DNA of 9,282 bases from Candidatus Omnitrophota bacterium (GCA_023819025.1 JAMWDC010000062.1:1-9282); one strand, 5' to 3'; shown: positions 1 to 6,942, counted from the stretch's first letter. The notes: generated by a model from the sequence alone, not told the origin. Numbers and translations are program-made.

Positions 1-1
1 T

Positions 2-1171
2 CTGGACATGATCCCGGTAAGTAACAAGATCGATCCCTGAAGCCACCTCCTTAGCCAGATCATCCACCCGTTGTTTTAATTCAGGACGAAGGGATATCGT
101 CTCGGCGCGCATCGGCCGGGTTTCTTCCATGTGTTCCACGTTCATCTTTAACCCTTCGCTATGGAGGTCGGAAACTTCGGCTCCGGCTCCTTGTGTGACA
201 CCGGCCGGCAATACCGAGGAACCCACCAGAAGCTCTCGAACCCTTCTTCTTAAAAATGTTGCGGAGTGTCCGGTGTGGCGGCTTGCGGCTTTCCATGCAG
301 CCAGTATGATATCCGGATGTGGATAATCCCGGCCTCGCCGAGCACTGTTCTCGAGTGTGCTCATCCTCGGGGCATTCAATTCAGGAAACTTCTTTAGATC
401 GTAGCGGGTCATCCGAACCAGGCCTTCCTCAAGTTCTTGCTTGATCAAAGCACCGAAATCAGGCTGCCGAAGTTTGGCCAGATTTCTCAATGCCCAAAGA
501 ACCCTGCCGCTTTCCTCCTGATAAATCTCCCGCATCCTTTTCAGCACGGGGTATGGGATCAGAATTCCGCTTTCTGCACTTTGCTCCCATCCGATAAGAT
601 CATCTCTCCGAACACCGAGTTTTTTCGCCATCTCGTGGTGGTCATAACCAAGACCTTCCCGTAAGGATTTCAAAACCCAGCCGTTCCTCTCAAGGACCAG
701 CCATTGAATCATCTCCGCCACATCCGCAGGAATCGGACTTTGACCCCGTATCCACAAATAGATCGTTCCTACACTATAGGGCATTTCACGCTCAAGGGTT
801 TCGGCCAAAACTTCTACGAATCTTGAAATACTCAGCCCGAGATAATCCTTAATTAAAATCTCCAGCTTCCGATTTTTATCCAAATCGCTGAAAAATTCCC
901 GCGTGCGTTCTGCCGGACTCTCCTCCCGAACTTCAGCACGGGAACGGGACGGCAATCCGGCATTCTCAGACGGCACACTTTTTTCTCCTTTTTTAAACGC
1001 GAAGGCTTCGATCTCGACCAGCCAGTTCGTGCGGCACACATCCGAGATGACATAAAGGACGGGCACCCCTGGAAATTTTTTTTCAACGGCCCGTTTGATA
1101 ACAGAGTAGTGTTCCGGATTTTTGATATAAACCCGCAACTGAGGCTCGCCCCACGCTGTTTCAGTATAAGT
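2..1171 (-). CDS. Continuation of the giant protein in the shifted frame: C-terminal RidA-like domain and XRE-like HTH segments; runs off the window
   Basis: This frame is open from the TAA at 1172-1174 to base 2, about 390 codons with no stop. It has no start of its own, so it is the 3' part of the preceding gene. It opens with RidA/chorismatase-like sequence that completes the module: EPQLRVYIKNPEHY, KKFPGVPVLYVISDVCR and LVEIEAFAF (bases about 1147-985). A linker with SRSRAEVREE (949-920) follows. Two XRE-like helix-turn-helix segments come next. The first is about 841-690, with LGLSISRFVEVL and TIYLWIRGQSPIP. The second is about 685-510, with LREGLGYDHHEMAKKLGV and LIGWEQ. A degenerate third segment, RMSTLENSARRGRDYP, lies around 360-315. 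In repaired numbering this covers residues about 1331-1712. The rest is polar and unrecognised, and the C terminus lies outside the window. Helix-turn-helix folds are odd in a protein with an export signal. Confidence 0.75.
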
Positions 1172-4100
1172 TTAATACTGCTGATGGTGTAGAGTGTCTG
1201 CCGGAGCGGATCCCCGACATACATCACGTACTGCCCTTTTGTAGATGCCGTACCTGAAATCGCGATCATTTCATACGAGTCCTCTCCGGAGACGGCCACT
1301 GCCAAGCCCCGCCGCCAGAGCGGAGGTTTCTTCCCCTTGACAAGAACATCCGGCTTATACTTTTCGGGTCTTGTCTGCCGCGGACTATCCACTGTGTAGC
1401 CATGGACATTTTTGTTTTTCCGGATTACGGCAAGACTTTCCATGACCATGGTCCCGCGGAGCATTCCGATACCGGTCGAAGCCGGCCAATTGGGATTTTC
1501 CGAACCCGAACCTTCGATCAGTCCTTTACCGAACGGGATCGCTGTGCCGTCGAAGGTGGGTTCAAGCGGTGTCGTCCGGCCGTCAAAGGAGGTCTTGAAA
1601 AAGTCGAAACGTGCGTCATTGAGTTTTTGATAGCGTTGGCCGCCACGAAGCAGATGGAATTCCAGAAGCGGTGGCTTTCCAAACAAGTGACAAATCCAGG
1701 CAAGAACGCTTTTAACCGGATGCCAACCAAGAAACCGATTCATGGCATGTTCTATGGCTCGGATCACCCGGACAAAAGGAAGCGTGACTTTCCATTCCGG
1801 ATCGTGTTTCAGGATGTCGTTCTGATAAAACCAGGTGCGGATTACCTGCCGGTAATCAAGGAGATACTTCGGACTGATTTTCCCCATCTGTTTCAGTTCC
1901 GCCTCTGCCTTGGCCAACGCGGCACGGGTCTTTTTGAGGATGGCGAGGCTCTGGTGATACGCATCCCAAAGGTCCGGATCCGGCGTGATGCCGGCGGTGT
2001 AGATCTCGGTGGTCGCCGTATCATTAAAAAATGCAATAGTCTCATCGATACGGATGACCTGGACATCATTGCCGCGGGCAGCGGAGATCTCAAGTGAAAA
2101 CATGCTTCCGTCCGCAGGCGATTGCTCGATGTAACTCGTTGCAGGCGGCGCAATGCCGGTACCGTAATATTGCCTGAAGGCCTTTTTAATTTTTTCACGT
2201 TCACTGTCCGTGATATCACCGAACGAAATGACCTGTTTATAAATGTCCCGTTTCGTAATCCCTCTTTCATTAAGGAGCACCGTCAGATTTGAGATCGCAC
2301 TTTCAATTTGATCTTCGACACTCCCTCCCTTGGTCGTTTCGTCAGATTCAAGACGGGCAGGCACCACGCTAAAAAAGGCAAGTTGATGGTCTTGAGCCAA
2401 TTCCACGGTGGATGCGCGCGACACCATCGGATTGGCCACTCCTCGCCCCCGCACCTCGGAGCGGGACCGGATTTTACCTTCAACGTCCTGAAGGTACTTA
2501 TCAAAAATAAGGGAATCTCTCTTGAGGATTTTATGAAAGGCCTCCATATAGAATTGATAAAAGCACCGGCGCGCAAAAAAGCCGAGATAGTATTCCTCAA
2601 CTCTGTCCGGGATCAATCGTTCCAGCCTCGCGATCTCTTCGGCGACAAACCGTTCCAGGATCGGTGTTAAAATTCTTCTCAGATTCGTATCGTTGTTAAA
2701 CGGCTGGGGAATAAATTGTTCGATGAGGCGTTCGGGTGTTAAATCCCGGCGGCATTGGCTTAAAAATTCCTGGAACACACGAGGCCGTTCGGAATCTTCC
2801 CGGACGGTCGCTTGGTAGCGCATTTCAAGATCGCGGTATGCAAGATTCAGGAGGCCGTCAAAAAGCGCGATGATAAGAGGGCCGTAACGGACACCCGCTC
2901 CACGCGGAACACTTGCGCGGATCATGCGGTGCCGTGCAATGACCTCGTTTAACGTCGCACGCACGTGGGGTTTTAAAAGCTGGTCGATTTCGTTCACGTC
3001 GATTCCTGATTCCTGTCCTTCCAGAAAATCAGCCGCATATTGATCGGTCAAGCGGTTTGGGAAAATGACAGTCATGAACCGCCGGATCTTTTGGGTATAA
3101 TCCCGTTGACTCGGTCTTGACTCCGAACGGGCAAGTGGCATCCCGGTACGACCCTGAATATCTTCCCGTAACCGTGCCGCCAGGGATTCCAGCAATTGCG
3201 GTGATTCTATGGCAGGCGCGATCGCGGGAGTGAATCCGGTTGAAATCACCGGTTCTTTTTTTCTGCTAAGAAATAGACCCCGGTCGCGGAAATAGGGCGG
3301 CAACCTCAGGTGCTGTCTCCGCAGGTGACTGTCCGAATCCACGTCGAGTCTTCCGCCTAGGCCTTTGAATATTTCTGCGAAAGTTTCACGTTCAAGCCCA
3401 AGCCTCGCCGGATCCCCGGTCAAACGAACCTGATCGGCTGCCGCGAGGAGCGATTCTGGCTTTTCAAGATGGGCGCGCCCCATCATGAGTTTGTGATACA
3501 GGGAACTATCTATGTCGCCTGAAATACGGGGAGCAATCACGGCATAGCCGATGCCGTGTGTTTTGAAAAATCGACGCATGCCCGAAGTATGAAACCCGCC
3601 GGTGACAAGGATAGCTGTCTTTGGTTCCCTCAATTGCATCTCTCGCTGAATATTCCTAAAGAAGGCCGATTCGCGGCGTTCGGTGCGGTGGTAAAATCGG
3701 AGTGCGGCCCGAATCAAATCAACGGGGACTGACGCCATCGGAGACTTTCCCCCTTGACGTTGACGTGTTTTACTGTCCCCCGCATTCTGGCCCCTGAATC
3801 TCGAAGCTCGTGCGTTTCGTTTGGCATTCTCCCAATCCTCCCGCGTCAGTTCTAAGCGCAGAAGTTTTCTTAGAAACAGAAGTTTTTCATATCGCTCGAG
3901 CCATTCGAGCTCTTTTCCGCTCGTCACCTTGGCGCAGATGACTTCGACGAGAAGCTTCTCGAGCTCCCGGAAGAGCGCGACGGCATCCAGTTCGCTCTCG
4001 AGGACCTGCCGCGCTACCAAGTAAGTCATCTGCGGATAATCGGGAAAACGAAAGCCGCGGGGATAGGCCTCCTTGAGAAATTCTTCGAAGCTGCGGCGGA

Positions 4101-5136
4101 GTGCCGGCTTCGGCCCCTTCGAACGGTTCATGCCGTTTGGATCGATCACGGCTAAAAATTTCTTTGATATTTTCTTCCGGTCAAGCCATGCCTCAAGCCG
4201 TATCTTTTCCTCAGCTAACCTTTCCGGGTCCTGTCTTTGTTCGAGTTCACCGACCAAGATAAGACGCGTCAACTGCGGCCATGCAAACTGGGAAAAGGGA
4301 CTTTCAAAATCCAGCTTCAGGGTCTGCTTCGCAGCACGGCGAAGATATCGAACGATGGTGGGTAGATCGCGGCGGCCGGAATGAAATTTCAGCCAGTATT
4401 CGACCGCCTCTTCCAACGAACGCGAGAAAACCTTCGCGGCCTCTCGGTCAATTCTCTGCCTTTCCCGGTCGAAGAATTTCTCGCTTTCTTTTAAATTCCC
4501 GATCACGGTTTGAAAATCCCGGTAAGCCAGACGGTATAAATCCGGCCGTTCGATCCCGATGGCGCGGACAGGCTCGGATCCCGAATCCGGCACGAGTACA
4601 AGATCCAGACCTGTCAGTTCCCCTTTTTGCGCAAGAAGATCGGCCATTCTCCGGTTCAGTTCAGGATCCGGAAAGAAATTTAAAAACTCAGGATGCAGCG
4701 TGGCTTGGGCTCCTTCGACAAGTAACAGCAGGGGCCTTTCCTGCCTCGCCGGATCGCCTCGCTTCGCGAACGAAGCGGGCAGGCGCGCGCGAACGGTCCC
4801 TGCCCTTTGAATCCATTCGCCATCGCGACCCTTCCTGTTGCCCCTGAGATCGTTTTCCAGATAGCGGACAATCTGTTCGACCTTCAATGCTGCTTTGTAG
4901 TTCGTATGGACTGTTTGGATGTGGACAATGAAAGGGAAATCGCCGTTTGGAGGATAAAAAGCATCCTCGATCGTCCCTAGTTCCGCGGGAATTGTGAGTT
5001 GAAAATTCCGTTGAGTTTCACTCTGTGAAGTGCGCGATACAGAGGCAAAATCCGGATCGGCCCACACCAAATCCGATAGCATAAAAGTAATAGATACAAA
5101 AAGACTAATCCATTTCTTCGTTTTTCTTAAGGGCAT
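853..5136 (-). CDS. Giant exported multi-domain protein: TraB/ChaN-like domain plus tandem RidA-like module (frameshifted near its 3' end)
   Basis: The ORF has 1427 codons. Residues 1-26 form a Sec signal peptide: basic RKTKK, a hydrophobic core, and a VWA|DP cleavage site. Residues 68-590 look like a TraB/ChaN-type domain with HIQTVHTNY (72-80), VEGA (140-143), KGELTG (171-176) and GGFHTSGM (513-520). I associate this combination with Omnitrophota proteins of unknown function. Residues 675-890 are mostly helical and unrecognised. Residues 938-1030 and 1048 onward match a tandem RidA/YjgF family related to FkbO-type chorismatases: PPATSYIEQSP, RQVIRTWFYQNDI (1096-1108), PASTGIG (1218-1224) and ISGTAS (1293-1298). 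About 58 extra residues separate WFYQNDIL from YQKLNDAR. After about residue 1325 the frame is wrong; the true continuation is the overlapping entry ending at base 2. Residues 1038-1047 are encoded by sequencing-adapter DNA. The ATG lacks a good Shine-Dalgarno sequence, but the signal peptide supports it. Substrate and role are unknown. Confidence 0.8.
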   Translation of the reverse strand: MPLRKTKKWISLFVSITFMLSDLVWADPDFASVSRTSQSETQRNFQLTIPAELGTIEDAFYPPNGDFPFIVHIQTVHTNYKAALKVEQIVRYLENDLRGNRKGRDGEWIQRAGTVRARLPASFAKRGDPARQERPLLLLVEGAQATLHPEFLNFFPDPELNRRMADLLAQKGELTGLDLVLVPDSGSEPVRAIGIERPDLYRLAYRDFQTVIGNLKESEKFFDRERQRIDREAAKVFSRSLEEAVEYWLKFHSGRRDLPTIVRYLRRAAKQTLKLDFESPFSQFAWPQLTRLILVGELEQRQDPERLAEEKIRLEAWLDRKKISKKFLAVIDPNGMNRSKGPKPALRRSFEEFLKEAYPRGFRFPDYPQMTYLVARQVLESELDAVALFRELEKLLVEVICAKVTSGKELEWLERYEKLLFLRKLLRLELTREDWENAKRNARASRFRGQNAGDSKTRQRQGGKSPMASVPVDLIRAALRFYHRTERRESAFFRNIQREMQLREPKTAILVTGGFHTSGMRRFFKTHGIGYAVIAPRISGDIDSSLYHKLMMGRAHLEKPESLLAAADQVRLTGDPARLGLERETFAEIFKGLGGRLDVDSDSHLRRQHLRLPPYFRDRGLFLSRKKEPVISTGFTPAIAPAIESPQLLESLAARLREDIQGRTGMPLARSESRPSQRDYTQKIRRFMTVIFPNRLTDQYAADFLEGQESGIDVNEIDQLLKPHVRATLNEVIARHRMIRASVPRGAGVRYGPLIIALFDGLLNLAYRDLEMRYQATVREDSERPRVFQEFLSQCRRDLTPERLIEQFIPQPFNNDTNLRRILTPILERFVAEEIARLERLIPDRVEEYYLGFFARRCFYQFYMEAFHKILKRDSLIFDKYLQDVEGKIRSRSEVRGRGVANPMVSRASTVELAQDHQLAFFSVVPARLESDETTKGGSVEDQIESAISNLTVLLNERGITKRDIYKQVISFGDITDSEREKIKKAFRQYYGTGIAPPATSYIEQSPADGSMFSLEISAARGNDVQVIRIDETIAFFNDTATTEIYTAGITPDPDLWDAYHQSLAILKKTRAALAKAEAELKQMGKISPKYLLDYRQVIRTWFYQNDILKHDPEWKVTLPFVRVIRAIEHAMNRFLGWHPVKSVLAWICHLFGKPPLLEFHLLRGGQRYQKLNDARFDFFKTSFDGRTTPLEPTFDGTAIPFGKGLIEGSGSENPNWPASTGIGMLRGTMVMESLAVIRKNKNVHGYTVDSPRQTRPEKYKPDVLVKGKKPPLWRRGLAVAVSGEDSYEMIAISGTASTKGQYVMYVGDPLRQTLYTISSIKLILKQRGASLSCGFISKIRNTTLLSNGPLKKNFQGCPSFMSSRMCAARTGWSRSKPSRLKKEKKVCRLRMPDCRPVPVLKFGRRVRQNARGNFSAIWIKIGSWRF
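1149..1171 (-). other. Frameshift site in the giant gene (one base apparently missing)
   Basis: Upstream frame: ISSIKLILKQRG. Downstream frame: GEPQLRVYIKNPEHY. The change must occur after the downstream-frame TAA at 1172-1174 and before the conserved RVYIKNP sequence. Adding one base restores a continuous RidA-like sequence. The simplest place is the CCCC run at 1149-1152, giving LKQRGGEPQLRVYIK. A break near 1162, giving LILETAWGEPQ, fits almost as well. It may be a sequencing or assembly error or a real mutation; the sequence alone does not decide. Confidence 0.75.
1997..2031 (-). other. Illumina P5 flow-cell oligonucleotide embedded in the assembly (artefact)
   Basis: On the minus strand, bases 2025-1997 read AATGATACGG...GATCTACAC, a perfect 29-base match to the Illumina P5 sequence from memory. 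Six T residues (2031-2026) precede it, as in the poly-T spacer of the surface-grafted oligonucleotide. In frame it gives the peptide NDTATTEIYT; the next frame gives LMIRRPPRST. Both peptides are well-known adapter-derived contaminants in protein databases. The sequence after P5 is not the read-1 primer but coding DNA (AGITPDPDLWDAY), so this is not ordinary adapter read-through. Residues about 1036-1047 of the predicted protein should not be trusted. Confidence 0.95.
3723..3782 (-). repeat. Possible inserted repeat-like segment with GGGGAC/GTCCCC ends
   Basis: CGGGGAC (3723-3729) faces GTCCCC (3775-3780, followed by CG) about 45 bases apart, and TTGACG occurs twice in tandem between them (TTGACGTTGACG). 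The segment encodes residues about 452-472 of the giant protein, a low-complexity stretch (DSKTRQRQGGKSP) between two predicted helices. It could be an in-frame insertion of a small palindromic element, or simply a flexible loop. Confidence 0.3.
4740..4783 (-). repeat. GC-rich palindromic element inserted in frame in the giant gene
   Basis: Outer arms CCTGCC (4740-4745) and GGCAGG (4778-4783) enclose a perfect 7-bp inner hairpin, CGCTTCG (4760-4766) and CGAAGCG (4771-4777), with loop CGAA on the plus strand (TTCG on the minus strand). It encodes LPASFAKRGDPARQE at about residues 119-133, between the HIQTVHTNY helix and the VEGA strand. A surface loop there would tolerate extra residues. This resembles the in-frame palindromic elements of other bacteria such as Rickettsia RPEs. 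That is a comparison, not an identification. Confidence 0.5.
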
Positions 5137-5569
5137 GGGGTTGATCCGGAAAACAACTTTTTTAACTATTTTTAAGAAGTCACTAATAATTGAAAAAGAT
5201 TAACTTATGAATTCTGCTTCGTCAAATTTACAGGCAATTTTTTTGGGTCGTGTGAACACTCGGATGATAAATTGATAGAACGTGTTAGAAATGGCTGACA
5301 GATGCAAAAGCAGATTTTTTCGTGGATTTTGACATCAGGACTCAGAAGACGATGCGCACGAAGTGGATGAGTCGGAGGGGTGTTTTTATACTATTGCGCG
5401 AAGAGATTTTTAGAGACGGGCGTTGACTGTTGAATCGAATGCTGCGGGCAAAAAGTGAAAAAAAAAGTGGCAAGATCAATCGATCCCTTCCCCAAAAGGG
5501 GTAAATATCCGAACTTTTCTATTGAACTAATTTTGGGGTTCAATAATGCCTGAAACAGTACCAGAGAAA
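5137..5569. other. AT-rich intergenic region, no gene supported
   Basis: The region lies between the ATPase stop and the giant gene start. The only sizeable ORF (5391-5594, minus) begins inside the ATPase 3' end and has no recognisable features. For the giant gene, the best minus-strand promoter guess is TTGACG (5220-5225) with TAATCT 17 bases downstream (5197-5202). Its -10 is poor, so I do not call it. A short CCCC-AAAA-GGGG hairpin lies at 5490-5501 and a run of nine A residues at 5458-5466. Nothing else was seen. Confidence 0.6.
5520..5545 (-). terminator. Inverted repeat just after the ATPase gene, possible 3'-end hairpin
   Basis: TATTGAAC and GTTCAATA form perfect 8-bp arms around a 10-base loop, 25 bases past the ATPase stop codon. 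Position suggests a transcript end, but the stem is AT-rich and no T-run follows on the minus strand. It is a weak or factor-assisted terminator at best. Confidence 0.3.
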
Positions 5570-6847
5570 TTATAAGATACCCTCTAACAGCCACTTATAG
5601 ACCGGCTGTACAGTTATAATTTTGCTTTTTAGCTTTATTTCTTCCTCGGAATCTTCCGTAAGAACAAGGGCTTTTTTTAATTTAAACTCATCCATGGCGC
5701 GGGCAAGCGCACCTATCTCTCTTTGCCTTGTCTTTTCATTATCCAGATTGTCAGCTACTTGAATAAGAGAGATGCCTTTTTTGCCATTCTTTATCAAAAA
5801 ATCTATTTCCAGATTGTTAGCGGTTTTGTAGTAATATATCTCTGCGTACCTTCGTCTAAGCTCTAAGAATACCAGATTCTCCAGAAACTTTCCCTGATTC
5901 TTTGAAAATTGAAAAGCGATAGATTCGGCTAATCCGTTATCGATACAATAGATTTTCTTGTTAGCGACAAACTGCTGTTTCAAAGAATAAGAAAACCTGT
6001 TTAGAAGGGATACTAGAAAACTATTCTCTAAGAAATCAGTGTGGCTTTTTACGGTATTCATACTCCTTACGCCCAAGATTTTGCTTAAGTTATTATAGGA
6101 AAAAGTCCCTCCTATATTGCTTAAAAGATACAATCCTAGTTCCCTTAACGCCTTAACTTGCTTGATATTGTATCTTGCGACGATGTCCCTGTATAATATG
6201 TCTTCGTATGCATGCTTAAGCAATGTTGCCTCATTGTATTTTAAGTATTCCGGCATACCGCCATGTCTGAGATATTCACTGAAATGTTTTTTAATCCTGG
6301 CCCGCTCAGCAGTATAGGATAAAGCGTTCTTTTGCAGTTTATAACCTTTAAACGATAAATATTCTGGAAAGGAAAAAGGATAGAGTTCTATACTGACACA
6401 CCTGCCGGTCAATTTGGTGCCCAGTTCCTTGCTAAGCAGAGATGCATTGGAGCCGGTTATAAAAAATTTACAGCCCTTGGTCTGCATCCTACGCACGAAT
6501 ATTTCCCATTTCGGCACATTCTGTATCTCATCAAAGAAAAAAACCTTTCTTTCGCCATAAATCGCTAGAAACGCTTCATACAGATGGTTAAAGTCAGCCG
6601 CCTCAAAGTCAACGAGGCGCTCATCTTCAAAATTAAGGTAATATACGCCTTGCTTGTAAAAATTGTCGATTGCCTGGTTCAATAGCGTAGATTTACCGCA
6701 ACGTCTGATACCTGTTATAACTACCGCATGAGACAGCGATATCTGCTTAGACAGTAAAGCAAGAGCTGTTCTCTTTATCCCTAAATCAAGCGCCTGCCGG
6801 TCTTTTTCCTGTTCCAGGATTATTTCCCTCAATAAAGTTTTTTGCAT
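5570..6847 (-). CDS. AAA_14/DUF4143-type P-loop ATPase
   Basis: The protein has 425 residues and is cytosolic with no signal peptide. The N-terminal AAA domain has Walker A GIRRCGKST (46-54), Walker B VFFFDEIQ (102-109), the sensor-like ITGSNASLLS (130-139) and TGR with R149. The C-terminal DUF4143 part has GGMPEYL (196-202), LYRDIVARY (218-226), a winged-helix-like stretch (about 240-290) and a PD-(D/E)XK-like end: GKFLENLVFLELRRR with E323, then NNLEIDFLI with E347 and D349. The usual lysine of that nuclease core is not evident (LIQVA), so nuclease activity is doubtful. The family is abundant, spreads horizontally and has no settled function. An in-frame ATG exists at 6910, but the ATG at 6847 has a Shine-Dalgarno sequence and lies just downstream of a good promoter, while 6910 lies inside that promoter. 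The gene is AT-richer than its neighbours: 21 G+C of 60 in 6121-6180 against 30 of 60 in 8761-8820. Confidence 0.9.
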   Translation of the reverse strand: MQKTLLREIILEQEKDRQALDLGIKRTALALLSKQISLSHAVVITGIRRCGKSTLLNQAIDNFYKQGVYYLNFEDERLVDFEAADFNHLYEAFLAIYGERKVFFFDEIQNVPKWEIFVRRMQTKGCKFFITGSNASLLSKELGTKLTGRCVSIELYPFSFPEYLSFKGYKLQKNALSYTAERARIKKHFSEYLRHGGMPEYLKYNEATLLKHAYEDILYRDIVARYNIKQVKALRELGLYLLSNIGGTFSYNNLSKILGVRSMNTVKSHTDFLENSFLVSLLNRFSYSLKQQFVANKKIYCIDNGLAESIAFQFSKNQGKFLENLVFLELRRRYAEIYYYKTANNLEIDFLIKNGKKGISLIQVADNLDNEKTRQREIGALARAMDEFKLKKALVLTEDSEEEIKLKSKIITVQPVYKWLLEGIL

Positions 6848-6850
6848 CAA

Positions 6851-6857
6851 CTCCCCC
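6851..6857 (-). promoter_or_regulatory. Ribosome binding site of the ATPase gene
   Basis: The minus strand reads GGGGGAG three bases before the ATG at 6847. This decides the start against the upstream ATG at 6910, which has no such site. Confidence 0.7.
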
Positions 6858-6864
6858 TTAATAG

Positions 6865-6883
6865 TTCTCATTATCAATGAGAA
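6865..6883 (-). promoter_or_regulatory. Operator-like inverted repeat, copy 1
   Basis: Plus strand TTCTCATT-ATC-AATGAGAA is a perfect inverted repeat with 8-bp arms and a 3-base centre. It covers the predicted transcription start and touches the -10 box, a position where a bound dimer would block RNA polymerase. AATGAGAATATAC (6876-6888) recurs exactly at 6909-6921. The binding protein is unknown; a Fur-like repressor is only a loose thought from the GATAAT-GAGAAC hexamers on the minus strand. Confidence 0.65.
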
Positions 6884-6910
6884 TATACCATATAAAGTCC
6901 TCATCGCCAA
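6882..6910 (-). promoter_or_regulatory. Sigma-70-type promoter of the ATPase gene
   Basis: On the minus strand the -35 box TTGGCG (6910-6905) and -10 box TATATT (6887-6882) are separated by exactly 17 bases. They match the consensus at 4 of 6 and 5 of 6 positions. Transcription would start near 6875, giving a leader of about 28 bases before the ATG at 6847. Confidence 0.6.
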
Positions 6911-6916
6911 TGAGAA
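6898..6916 (-). promoter_or_regulatory. Operator-like inverted repeat, copy 2
   Basis: TCCTCATC-GCC-AATGAGAA has the same layout as copy 1, with 6 of 8 arm positions paired. It begins exactly 33 bp from copy 1, close to three helical turns, so both sites would lie on the same face of the DNA. It contains the -35 box. Confidence 0.6.
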
Positions 6917-6942
6917 TATACTAGGATAAAAAATTCGGGGAC

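Noticed and set aside
1149..1171. Programmed -1 ribosomal frameshifting as explanation of the frame change
   Set aside because: No X-XXY-YYZ slippery heptamer lies in the zero frame between the downstream-frame stop and the conserved sequence. An ATTAAAC string nearby is in the wrong phase. An indel is simpler.
1997..2031. P5 junction as evidence that the giant gene is a chimera of two loci
   Set aside because: RidA-type sequence of one tandem module lies on both sides in the same frame with roughly normal spacing, so local overwriting is more likely. It is not excluded.
1402..2097. 231-residue plus-strand ORF
   Set aside because: It is antisense to conserved RidA-like coding sequence, reads through the P5 artefact and has no recognisable motif.
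1893..2270. 125-residue minus-strand ORF containing LMIRRPPRST
   Set aside because: That peptide is the second-frame translation of the P5 oligonucleotide, and the rest shadows the giant gene.
4281..4847. 188-residue plus-strand ORF
   Set aside because: It is antisense to the N-terminal TraB/ChaN-like domain, which carries recognisable motifs, whereas this ORF carries none.
5490..5501. CCCC-AAAA-GGGG hairpin as an intrinsic terminator
   Set aside because: The stem has only 4 bp and the nearest minus-strand T-run is more than 20 bases away.
5391..5594. 67-residue minus-strand ORF after the ATPase
   Set aside because: It starts within the ATPase 3' end in another frame, has no convincing ribosome binding site, and has a hydrophobic-then-random composition typical of AT-rich spacer.
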